A DNA stretch of 64,000 nucleotides from Phascolomyces articulosus. Its lineage: Eukaryota; Mucoromycota; Mucoromycetes; Mucorales; Lichtheimiaceae. The stretch is taken from assembly GCA_025677815.1 (NCBI GenBank), contig JAIXMP010000052.1, positions 124,001 to 188,000 on the forward strand. Direction: 5' to 3'. Below, in pieces: positions 1 to 10,356 of this stretch; position 1 is the stretch's first letter, and each line of letters opens with the position of its first letter. A program made the translations under genes and the position numbers. A model generated the notes under the pieces. That model was given only the letters and a program-made list of their open reading frames with translations, was not told the origin of the DNA and made no database searches.

Positions 1-244
1 ATATCACCATGTTGTATATTTTGTTGGTCTTTTCGTATTAAGATTATATCAAAAAAAGATAATTGTATTGTACTTTGTCTTTTTGCTGTTTTCTAACTAT
101 TTTTTTATTGGAGATAATACTCGAATTTCTTCACTTTCTTTATATTATTAATATTTTTTTTTCCAGTGATATAAAAATAAATATAAACGGTATTCTATGG
201 TGCGATACAATTTGCTATTGCGCGATGAAGATGTTTTTGAATGC
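1..244. other. 3' flank of malic enzyme gene
   Basis: AT-rich sequence downstream of the malic enzyme stop codon. One short plus-strand reading frame is present, but it has a low-complexity, Leu/Phe/Ile-rich composition and no recognisable motif, so I do not call it a gene. Confidence 0.5.
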
Positions 245-2864
245 TTATTGATGGTGATGAACGAGGGGAACGTATTCTGGATCATACATCGATTTTTCAA
301 CAAATTCGCCAAGTATTTCTCCTTCCTTTAGTGATTTTTGAGCAAGACCCTGTTGATATGCAACTTCACAAACACGAGTAGCAACTTTACTTGAAACGTT
401 GCGCAATTGGGAAACACCTGGGAACAAAATGCCTTCCTTGAGTTGCGATGGTGTTGCAATATCAGCAATGGCTCTTGCAGTTTCAAGGAACATTTCTGGA
501 GTAACTCGGCTTGCTCTTGATATTACTACACCCAAACCAACACCCTATTACACAATTACAACAGTGTATTAACAACCTTGAAAAAAACATGTAGCATATT
601 ATAAAATCCCATATGTACACACTATTTGAAGATGTACTTACTGGAAAACTGTATGAATTATTACACTGATTCGTTCTTCCAATTTTGCCATTAGGTAACT
701 GTACATCATCAAATGGACTACCTGATGCAAAAATAGCTCTTCCATCCGTCCATTTGAAAGCTTGTTCTGCAGTACATTCAGCATGTGTGTCTGGGTTACT
801 CAAGGGGAAAATCACTGGTTTTTCGTTGTGTTGAGCCATAGTGCGTACTGCCTTCTCTGTAAATACACCAGCAATACCCGTCAACCCAAGTAAAACAGTA
901 GGTTTGACTTGTTCAATCAATTCCTCAAGATTCATTCGATCCGGTAAGTCTGGTTTGACATAACATAGTTGACGTTCGTCAAGTGAACCTTTGACTCGTT
1001 CTGGACCTTGCATGATGCGACTTGGATCGCCTGCTGCAACAGCCGAGTTACCCAACAACCCATGTTGATCCAACATGTATATACGCCTATAGGCATCCTC
1101 TCTTGATTTCACCTTGCCTTGAGCTACCATACAGTCAATGATACCCTCACACACACCAACACCAGCAGATCCTGCTCCAACACAGATAATACGCTCATTG
1201 GAAAGATCCTCTTGGGATAATCCTCGTGCTTTTAAGGCAGCCAAGATACCAGCTAATGTGATTGCCGAAGTAGATTGGATATCATCATTGAAACAAGTAA
1301 TACGATCTCGATCTATATATATAATAAAAAAGAAATTGTGTTAATCGTTTATATACTCCCTTTTCTTTTATTTTGAACCACTGCAAAACAATATGTTTAT
1401 TTATAAATAAAAACTTACACTTATTAAGAAGATTGTATGCATGTGGATACTTGAAATCCTCAAATTGAATAAGTACATCTATACATGAGATATGTCAATG
1501 AACACAAATATAATCATAAAAACGTCTTAATTATAACTTTTTTTGATGATACATTACTTGGCCAGCGAGTCATAATAGCGGTTACCCATTCTTCAACAAA
1601 AGAATAGTATTCTTCTCCATCAAGTCGTGGATGACCCATACCCAAGTAGAGTGGGTCATTTAACAGAGTTTTATTATTTGTACCAACGTCAAGGACGACA
1701 GGTAGTACTGCGCGTGGCCGAATACCTCCCGCTGCAACATACTACAATAAAGTATATTAGTTTGTTTTATTCGATTACTCTTTGATAACTTTTATCGTTT
1801 TCTTTCTCTCTCATTCCTTTTCCTTGAAAAGACGTAAACGAGATAACTATCTTACCAAACTCAATTTTCCAATGGGGATCTGCACGTAAAGAAGAGAATA
1901 TAAGGTTTTTTTCAGTATACAAACGAATGAAATTTATACAACTGTTATTGCACCTTCTCCTTTCTCTCTGCCGATTGTTCAGTCTCTCCTTGTTTATAAA
2001 TAAAGAGATGCGTGTATTTACCTGCATTCCATTTGCGCCTAAATCGCCGAGACCAAGCACTCGAGATCCATCCGTAACTACAATAACATCCACTTCATCA
2101 TGTGGCCAATTATATACCATAGCAGACATATTACCTCGGTCTTGACTTGAAAAGTACATGCCTCTTGACCGACGATAAATACTATGCGATTTCTCACTTG
2201 CCAAACCCACTAAAAGATGCACATGTAAGTAGATCAGCCCATCCTGTTCTTTTTCGATTATCTTTGGAATCGATTGCTCAAACTATATTACCTGTGGGCG
2301 TATAAATAATACCAGCAAGCTCCTCCAAGTGCTCAATAACCAATTTATAGAATAAGGTTTCATTTCGGTCCTGTAGAGCAGCCAGGAACACAAACTTGTC
2401 TATTGGTGAGTCACAACCATCCAAGTTACGTTTAACTCGCAACAACTGTTTGTCCATCTCTTGACATCGTGGTGGTACCAATCCTCGAATGGAGAGTCGT
2501 TCACGTTCATCAATGCTGAATGCCGTGCCTTATTTTTTTTATTTAAGAATTAGGCACCATTCTTAAGTTTGATTGTTTTTTACCCGTACATTCCCATTAT
2601 TTCCCACAATCGGCTAATGATCATTCTTGCTAATCCCAAAAAAATCATACCTTTTGACAAAAGAGGATCATGAAGTACATTGACGCCACGCGAAAGAGTC
2701 ATATGGACCGTCTTGTCTCTAATAGGGTCACGATATGGGCTATAGTATGATCGTTGGGTATGAAGCAACGGGGTACTTGTTCGTGCTATTGAGTTACTGT
2801 GATTTTTCACAGTAGCACGATGGGCTTGCGTTCGAAGCAAAAAACGAGACGAAGCAAGAGCCAT
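245..2864 (-). CDS. NAD(P)-dependent malic enzyme, probably mitochondrial
   Basis: Oxidative decarboxylation of malate to pyruvate and CO2 with reduction of NAD(P). At least seven exons are read on the minus strand. Exon 1 starts at the ATG at 2864 with an Arg/Ser/His-rich, acid-poor leader that looks like a mitochondrial presequence, and ends LLSKG. Exon 2 resumes with the family signature [12 protein letters not shown] and continues through LAGIIYTPT. Later exons carry [15 protein letters not shown], a segment ending in [15 protein letters not shown], and [14 protein letters not shown] (catalytic and metal-binding region). The NAD(P)-binding glycines lie in [16 protein letters not shown], followed by [29 protein letters not shown] and [10 protein letters not shown]. 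The last exon starts near 540 and ends in a His-rich tail. Length (about 590 residues) and motif order fit the fungal/eukaryotic family. NAD versus NADP preference cannot be read safely from the sequence. Confidence 0.93.
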
Positions 2865-3519
2865 TGATAAAAATTATGTTATGAAAAGAATCTTGAGAAG
2901 AATAAAGGAAGTAATAGTAGAAGAAGAAGTAGAATAACCTAGAGTATGCAATAGGAAACAAAAAAAAAAAGGTGGCAAGCGTGCATGTAAATGTCATTAA
3001 CGACTCTCTTGGCAATTTACGAGGCTACATAACAACGGAAACTGCTTTCTCCTTGTATTTTATCCTGCCCCTGGATTTGGCGTATACTGCCATAAACATC
3101 AATGATGGTGCCGTTGATAAGATCTTTTATATATTTCTTACAGAGTACGCCATGTATGAAATGAACTTTAAAAAATACACCTCTTGGTCATATGCAGTTT
3201 CCTTGCATCGGATAATAATATAGATATTTGGCGAGAGAAAAAGATATGCAGCTTATGAAGAAGGGACGTTTGGAACGCAATATATATTGTAAAAAAAAAA
3301 AAAAGGAACGGAGGTTCTGGATCATCGTGTTTATACGAGATGGACTTCTTGTACATCATTATAATATTATGTACGTAAAATTCGATTATCTATGACAATA
3401 TCTATATTAATATTGCTAAGAGCAAAAAAAGGAGACACTATTCTCAGAATTTCCTTGCTATATAGCTATCATTTATTGCAATTAATAATGTAACTATATT
3501 AGTTACCCCAATATAATAC
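2865..3519. other. Intergenic region upstream of malic enzyme
   Basis: Contains the malic enzyme promoter side. Short reading frames occur on both strands but lack conserved motifs or codon structure; a poly-A run sits near 3290. Nothing further can be supported. Confidence 0.4.
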
Positions 3520-3682
3520 TTAGTTTGTGGTGCTTTCTCCGCCTTCTCTGATCTGGTCTTGTAAGGCACAAGAGTTAATCATTTCGCCAGATACCTGAAT
3601 CGATTAATAATTGTTCCTTATATACATAACCACGACCCCTACTGAACCGAGAAAAAATGTAAATAAAGCTGTATGGGTTATT
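3520..3682 (-). CDS. Candidate 3' part of a very small membrane protein gene
   Basis: Two exon-like pieces on the minus strand join in frame. The first is 3682-3643 and encodes ITHTALFTFFLGS, a hydrophobic stretch with membrane-helix character. The second is 3594-3520 and encodes VSGEMINSCALQDQIREGG followed by four residues and a TAA stop. The 48-nt gap begins GTAGGG, ends TTCAG and contains TTATTAAT as a possible branch site. The composition is amphipathic and coding-like in a gap otherwise free of genes. I cannot find a convincing first exon with a start codon, and I do not recognise the family. It could be a small mitochondrial inner-membrane protein, or chance. Confidence 0.33.
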
Positions 3683-3904
3683 CTGAAATCAGCCAAAAAT
3701 TTATAATTTTATTTTCTTGCAGATCAAAATAACGAAAGGGGGAGAAGAGAAAAGGATATGCATATATGATTGACTATCTTAATAATGAGAGGAAAAGAAA
3801 AAGAAGGCTAAAAATTTAAATAAAAAACGAGATATACTATATACTAGACGGTTGTTAAAAAGATATTACTAGTGTTGCTTCGTTACTATTATTATGAGCA
3901 GTTA

Positions 3905-5537
3905 TTAAAAATGAGCCACGGGACATGAACCAACACGAACATTAGGCATAGGACATAATGATGTTCTAATTTTTATAGGACCAAGACCAGCAATAGTGTA
4001 CCCATTTGGATAAGCTGGGTGATCCGATTCATATTGTGGCATATATCGGTTATTTTTGTTGGGATGAATTGGTGTACCCAAGTAAGACTCTTGACGAGGA
4101 AACTTGAGGAATCTAACATAATATCCATGCATATACAAGTAGGAATCGAATATTGCTTTGAACCACCATGATGCTTGCGGTAAACCAAATGATGCACAAT
4201 CCAAGGGTTTAACCATGCATGAAAAGGCCATTCTTACGATTGGTCGAAGCCACGTTGGAAAATGAGAAGCAGTGTTTTCAATGGTAGCTTCCGAAATCTT
4301 GTAAGTTGTCGGGAAATATTTTGAATGAGCTGAACTGTAATTCTGATATTTAGAAAGATACCATTGAAATATGAAAAATTAAATCGATAAATCAATATAA
4401 AGTATGTAAACATAACATATAAGTATACCTTTTGATATTGACTCATTTCTTCAGCTGACTTGGGATAGTTTTCCAGACTCATTTCATCTGCGATATCAGC
4501 CCACATTTTGTATATGGCCTATTTTAGAAACCAACATGTAAATATTTATGCAGCCGTCGCACTTCCTCTTCTCTATTCTTTTTTTATGCTCAAGCATCAT
4601 AAATAATAATTACATTTATCTCTAGTTGATCTAGCTTTCTGTACCCATACTTGTTAATCCAATAAATGGGTTCATGAACAAATAGCACGAGTTGATAAAG
4701 AAAATCACCATGAAGAATACGATAGCGACTATGAATTTCGTTCATACGGCCAATAGCATGTGTGCGTCTTGATTCTTGGGTTTCAATTTCTTTCTTTGTC
4801 AGGTTGGGATTCCTTTGGCGTACATACTGAATGTGTGGATATACATTGAGCATTTCATGCTATATATACACAAAAAAATGATGATAAGATACATATATCA
4901 TAAGCTTCATAATACAACCAAGATGATATGAAAGGTAAATAATACTTCTTTCTTTAAAATTTATCTACCATTCATATACGCGTATATTATATGCATTACA
5001 TACCAATAATAAATAGGAATCTTCTTCTCGCTTTTGTGGATTACCATGGGCTTCACCAGTAGCGACAAGAAGTCTACTAATAGAAGGAATAGTAACTGAT
5101 CGATACAATGCAATCTGAAACCCAACATAATGAAGGGCTGAGTATAAAAACGTTTTCATATGTAAGCCATGGCGTTACTGTTACGTTCATGTAGTATGTA
5201 CTCAAAACAACCATTAGTTGCTAAAAGTAAATTTACATTTACCTGGGAATTCTTTTCTGATTGTAGTATCAAATACTTCTGCTGCGATTTTGGAATCTTT
5301 GAGAGGTAATGTTGGATCTGGATATTTTCGACGTAATTCATTAATGTATCTGTATCGTTGACTTCTGACAGTAGCGAGGTAACATATGGTAATGACAGCA
5401 ACTGCCGAGACAATATTTCTCTGATTATCCTTGGTCAATGAGGAGCATTTTTGCAAGTAATTCTTGACGATAGGAAAAAGAGGGTGGGCGACGTGTTTAT
5501 TGATCAAAGAAAGTAAGTTGCTATTGATAAAACCCAT
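3905..5537 (-). CDS. MpaB-like (DUF2236 / rubber-oxygenase fold) ER-bound oxygenase, apparent frameshift
   Basis: Five exons on the minus strand. Exon 1 starts at 5537; a membrane segment lies around residues 43-56 (SAVAVITICYLATV), followed by YINELRRKYPD and RKEFP. A middle exon reads ALHYVGFQIALYRSVTIPS and LLVATGEAHGNPQKREEDS. The next holds the family's His/Arg-rich core (RRTHAIGRMNEIHSRYRI, then GDFLYQLVLFVHEP and WINKYGYRKL). The last gives FPTTYKISEATIENTASHFP and a tail ending SCPVAHF. Characterised relatives such as fungal MpaB are haem-dependent, membrane-bound oxygenases; the substrate here is unknown. The junction of exons 1 and 2 needs a change of frame at the five-T run (5146-5150 on the plus strand): dropping one T would make the exon continuous. 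This may be a sequence error or a real lesion. Confidence 0.68.
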
Positions 5538-5640
5538 TTTTAATATCTATTTATTACGATGAATCAATGATAATAATATGTAGAGGAACTACAGCAACAA
5601 GATGAAAGTCATTTTCCATTGATATTTATATTTTTTTCAG

Positions 5641-5813
5641 AGGCATGATGGATCTTGGATAGTATCCATTATTTTCATTTTGCGACAATCAAGGAAAGAA
5701 AAAGGAACTAATCTTTATCAGTTTCTAAAACTTTATCAGGCTGTTGCCAGATCCTGGTCAGAAGATAAACCAAATGATCCGGAATTCACCACAGAAGAAG
5801 AAATATACAATTG
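5641..5813 (+). pseudogene. Exon-like coding remnant, unidentified
   Basis: After a splice-acceptor-like TTTTTTTCAG, about 57 codons read without a stop and with protein-like composition (for example LYQFLKLYQAVARSWSEDKP and PEFTTEEEIYN). The next 60 bases, in another frame, encode RDGHQCRWC, which resembles the start of an HNH-type zinc segment. No start codon, flanking exons or full domain are visible. I treat it as a fragment of a decayed gene or element. It could be chance. Confidence 0.25.
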
Positions 5814-6046
5814 TATGCTTTTTATTACGTGACGGACATCAGTGCCGGTGGTGTAACTTTTGGTAAAAATAGAGGGGTCCACAACTACCTTGAACTCAAG
5901 CGGTGCGATCAGTATTAATAGTTTGTATTAAAACTAGTAACCTTTGAAACATCAATATAATATCTTCGTTCATTAATTAACTATTATTATGTACACACGT
6001 AAATTAACAATACATCATAATATTTGATTTCGTATAAATTGCCAAA

Positions 6047-6083
<37 letters not shown>

Positions 6084-6889
6084 ATATAGGCTATGATTTT
6101 TAGGAACCAACAAGATTACAGCGAGTGGGAAAAGCTATCATATCTTTTATTTATCACATACGTGTGCAATTTTTAAATAATCGGTAAGCATATTTCTGTT
6201 GCAGTTAATTTTTTGTGGAACCTGACTATTCTCTTATCAAATGATACAAAGAATAATTATCTTTTGTTGTAGTCAACTTTATATATTTTTACTCAAAACA
6301 AAGTAGATAACTACGGTAGATCAAACATCGTTTCCGTAATGAAGCAATTTCATTTATCCGTAGTCTTCTTTTATGAAAGCAATTTCACTCGACATATTAT
6401 TTCCACATAGATAAATGATGCATATACCTATACGTGCAGGTCAAATCAACCTTTCACATTAATAAATATAATAAACTTTAGCCTAAATTATTTCTTGTAT
6501 TTGTATGGCCAATTCTCTCAAAAATGTTGCGGGTTGTGATCTCTCAATCTTGCTTATCATCAATTTATAGACTTGATCCAATTAATTACCGTAGTTTTTA
6601 AAGTGTTCTATGACTACTTTTGAATATTAGTCGGGTTTGAGGACCATTTAATTTTTTAAGGTACTATATATAATGTTAGTTGACCAAGCGTGCTTTTTAA
6701 TATATATACTATTTACGGAAGTTCATATAAATGCGATTCTACACACCAACCTAAACCAGAAGCAGCACAAACCAAAGATTTTACTTGAAATTCACGAAAT
6801 AATATACAAACAAAACATTATAAATTAAGTAGCACTTCTTTCTTGGTGAAGAAGGATTATCATTGTAGTCTCTTCGGTTCGTTTTATTA

Positions 6890-7082
6890 TCTTACTCAGG
6901 GGTATTCCATTCTTCAGCTCGAGTTGAGCACCTACCAATACTACTGCCTGAATTTGAATGGTTAGTATGATTGATTTGTTCTCAGCCACTGCTACCATCA
7001 TCGTTATTCACTTATTGTCTTCTTTTGTTGGTTGCTCTTGAAGCAACCAAACCAGCTTTTCCTCTCCATTGTAAATATCCTC
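6890..7082 (-). pseudogene. Decayed coding remnant, unidentified
   Basis: On the minus strand an acceptor-like TATTGTAG at 7083-7090 is followed by 24 codons (EDIYNGEEKLVWLLQEQPTK, then EDNK) and a TGA at 7008-7010. In another frame the sequence continues as NNDDGSSG, a stop, EQINHTNHSNSGSS and RCSTRAEEWNTPE before a further stop. Hydrophilic, protein-like composition in successive frames suggests an old gene end broken by point changes and a frameshift. No family is recognised. A perfect 9-bp inverted repeat (TTGGTTGCT / AGCAACCAA, 7028-7050) lies inside it. Confidence 0.28.
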
Positions 7083-7235
7083 CTACAATAATATAAAAGG
7101 TTTGAACTAGAATACCGCTTGATCACAAAGAATCATTTTAGACAAGTAATAAATCTATACTCCAGACAACATCCTAGAAATAAATTGATCTCGCCGAGAC
7201 TTTCCAACAATTCCAACCTCCTTTGACCGATACTT

Positions 7236-7251
7236 CTAGCCTCGAGGCTAG
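7236..7251. repeat. Perfect 16-bp palindrome
   Basis: CTAGCCTCGAGGCTAG equals its own reverse complement. It sits in an unusually GC-richer patch (7180-7270) of an AT-rich gene-poor region, about 320 bp before a tandem repeat that also carries the word TAGCCTT. Confidence 0.7.
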
Positions 7252-7568
7252 GACGGGGTTTAGAGACTTGGTCAAGGCTGGAATAGTCAAACATTTTTAG
7301 CATTTTAAGACTAAAAAAATTTTGCAGCATCTATGAAGGCCGAAAAGGCTGGCGATATATCCTGCATCGTGAATGTCATGTGATTACTGCTTCCCACGAA
7401 TTTCTTTTACAACTTATCTCATTTTCTTCTGTAAGAAAGTGTTAAAAAATTGCAGAATACTAAGTTTTAAACGTAGTAATATATAATAGAGGATGCGATT
7501 TGGGTATTAATAATTTACTTTGTCACTAAGCATTGTTATTGAGAAAAAAAAGGTAGAGAGACCCAAAC

Positions 7569-7648
7569 ATTTCCAGCCTTTGTAAAATATTTCCAGCCTT
7601 TGCAAAATATTTCTAGCCTTTGCAAAATATTTCTAGCCTTCGCAAAAT
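7569..7648. repeat. 20-bp tandem repeat, four copies
   Basis: Four contiguous 20-bp units, 7569-7588, 7589-7608, 7609-7628 and 7629-7648, of the form ATTTCCAGCCTTTGCAAAAT. They differ by one or two bases each (mostly C/T changes). The following 100 bp contain scattered related words, including AAGGCT and GGCCTTTC. No coding role is seen. Confidence 0.9.
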
Positions 7649-10356
7649 ATTTTTACATAGTCTTTGGGAAATACTAGAAAGCTTTCCCGAAGGCTAAGAA
7701 TATTTCTAGAGTTTTCAAGGCAGGATTTCACCTTTTTGACCTTGCACGGGCCTCAGAATGTTTACATTGGCCTTTCGAAACTCTGTATAGATTTGGGATG
7801 TAAGTCTCGTATATCACCTTTCTTTCTGGCATTGGATTAGGCATTTTAACGCATCATGATAATGGTCGTGTAATCATCGAAATTAACTGTATTCTGAGAA
7901 AGTGTGCGTTGCAGCTTGTAAAAAATCTCGCCAGTAACCGATATCTTTCCTTTCAAATTGTTTGTACACTTCCACCATTTCAACAAGTTGCCCGTTTAGT
8001 ATATATCTTCTGTTTTTGATTTACTGTAATAGTGTAAATATAAGTTTTCATGAATGAGTTGATGAGGTGATTCTACTACAACCTTACCATTATACTGAAG
8101 CAGATTAGTAGTCTTTCAATGCGTTTAGTTGTTTTTCATACAGCTATCCTAATGTTCAGCTGCCTCGATATTTAGAGAAAATATAGTAATAATAAAATAA
8201 ATTTTAAGCTATTTAATAACACCTGCACATATTTTTTTTATCAACGTAATTAAAGATAACTATAACAAAAAAAAGGTTAGGAGTTTGATATCGATTTTTA
8301 AAGGATCGAGTGTGAATGTTTCTAAAAAGTCATTCTCAATAATTAAGAGTTATTTGAGTAATATGCTCTGATGGGCTATAGCATCATCGCAACAAATTTA
8401 ATCTATAAACTACTTAATCCACAATAATCTGCTTAACTGCAAGATTTGTGATACAGGTCCACGGTTCTGCATAATTATTTATTGCCCTGATTACAATTCA
8501 TTATTACTCGTAGATGCACGAACTGACAAAATTAAAAGTTATTGTCCCATATAACGCACCATCTTGCATTAAATTATTAGTAGATAACTATAGTACAAAA
8601 GTTAATAAAAAGAGCTTTGAAGAAATAAAAAAAAAGTCAGTATGTATATACACAGTCAAACATTATACATGATGGTAGTAAATTATGATAATGGCTAAGG
8701 GGAAGAAATTAGTTAAGAATGAAAAACAACCAGCTATCATTATTATTATTACTATTATTAGATGTTAGTAAGAAGTATATGCAGTTTTATGAATATAATA
8801 GTTTTTCCGTTATAACAGATTAGTATATGACGATTGATAATATATTATAATCAACATATTGTAATACCCTATTTCTCACGCCATTTGCTTCCTTAAGTTA
8901 AACTTGCAATTAGGTAATAACAATAATAACCCCTGATCTACAATATCTGCAGCCACTGGGGGAGTATTGGCTTGGCTTGGCAGGTTATCAATGATTGCCA
9001 TTGATTTTATATTAATATCTTATAGGGTTTATTTGTTGAATATAATATATTATCCTACTATGCCTTGTATATTATATGATAGGATCTCAATTGTAAATCT
9101 ATAGAGAGCCATAAAGCATATTTAGAAATGTACTTCTCTTCTTGGAGTAAAGTAGTGTTCACTGCACACACATATATAACTAGTGATATACGTATTCTTT
9201 CATACAAATCACAATAATGATGATGATGTACTGCTGCATGATTAATGTGATCGTATGCTTATTTATGCCATGTTAAAATTATAATATAAGTAACTTTTGG
9301 ATCATCGATGTTGTAATACAGTTTTGAAAGTAGGAAAACGGAATCTACTTTTTGTTTCCAACGATATCATAATGATATAATTATATGGGCTTCGTTTATT
9401 AGGTAAAAAGAGCGGAATATATTAATATATAGTAAATGTTAAAGACAACAACTGCAACGAATAGTAGCACTGGTTTTTCTATTTTGGCAGCATAAAAACT
9501 GAATTTATTATTGTTGTGGTATGTTACACAAAATGCCTGAGCGTTGAGACATAATAGCACTGTAAACCCAGGGTTGTTTAAACGATAGCAAAAATTGATC
9601 ACATGGTGTCTCTATCATTTGTTAAGAAACCAGTTGGTTTATATATATATATATATATAATAATCATATTTAACGATAAATAACACTACTTGGTACTTCT
9701 ACCATTATTATTATAGTTGATTCAAGATGAAAGAAACAATGAAATAGAAAAAAGATGATTAAATTTCATATAAACTGACTTTCCTAGTCAATATAATTTA
9801 TGCTTACGTACAATGCTTGAATGAATTCCAAATTTAGTAATTAGTATCCTGATATATTAAAAACGAGGTCAAGGTATTTAAATTAATGATTGTACCTTAT
9901 TTTTTTAATGGCTTTTTCTTTTATATACAGCGTCAACATAATTGTTGTGGATCCAATCGTTGGGGTAAAATAAAGATTAGATACAAAGCCCATGTGTTCT
10001 AATACGTATAATTCAATATGCATTCCTGACATAGCACAGCCCGACGATATGAACAAATTATGATGTTTCATTGGAGGAACTTAAAAGGGGGATTCATGAT
10101 CATATGGAGAGGTTGTTGCTTAATGCCGACCAACACTTCTCACTCAACAATTTTAGCACTAAAAGAAACCAGGACCAGCATGCTTTCTTTATTTCTTGGT
10201 CCACGTTTTTTATTTTACTATTATTTTCTTTCCTTTTTTTAATAGTTATTATTTACACATAACTCTTATTTATTATTACTTTTCACCTTTTTATTATTAT
10301 TCTTGCTTAGGAAAGAAATTCGTCATTTTCTTTTCTTTTTTTGATTTTCTCCGTGA

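Larger units (their letters stand above)
5538..10356. other. 4.8-kb gene-poor region with relics and repeats
   Basis: No intact gene could be built on either strand. The stretch is very AT-rich, with homopolymers (a poly-A tract near 6053-6080) and TA microsatellites (near 9640-9660). It holds short coding-like remnants near 5640 and 7008, a palindrome at 7236 and a tandem repeat at 7569, annotated separately. From about 7800 to 10300 I see no feature other than small chance reading frames. Confidence 0.5.

Noticed and set aside
10060..10262. Two overlapping 60-codon frames before the YML020W-like gene
   Set aside because: They run into Phe/Leu-rich T-tract sequence and share no motif; probably 5' untranslated DNA.
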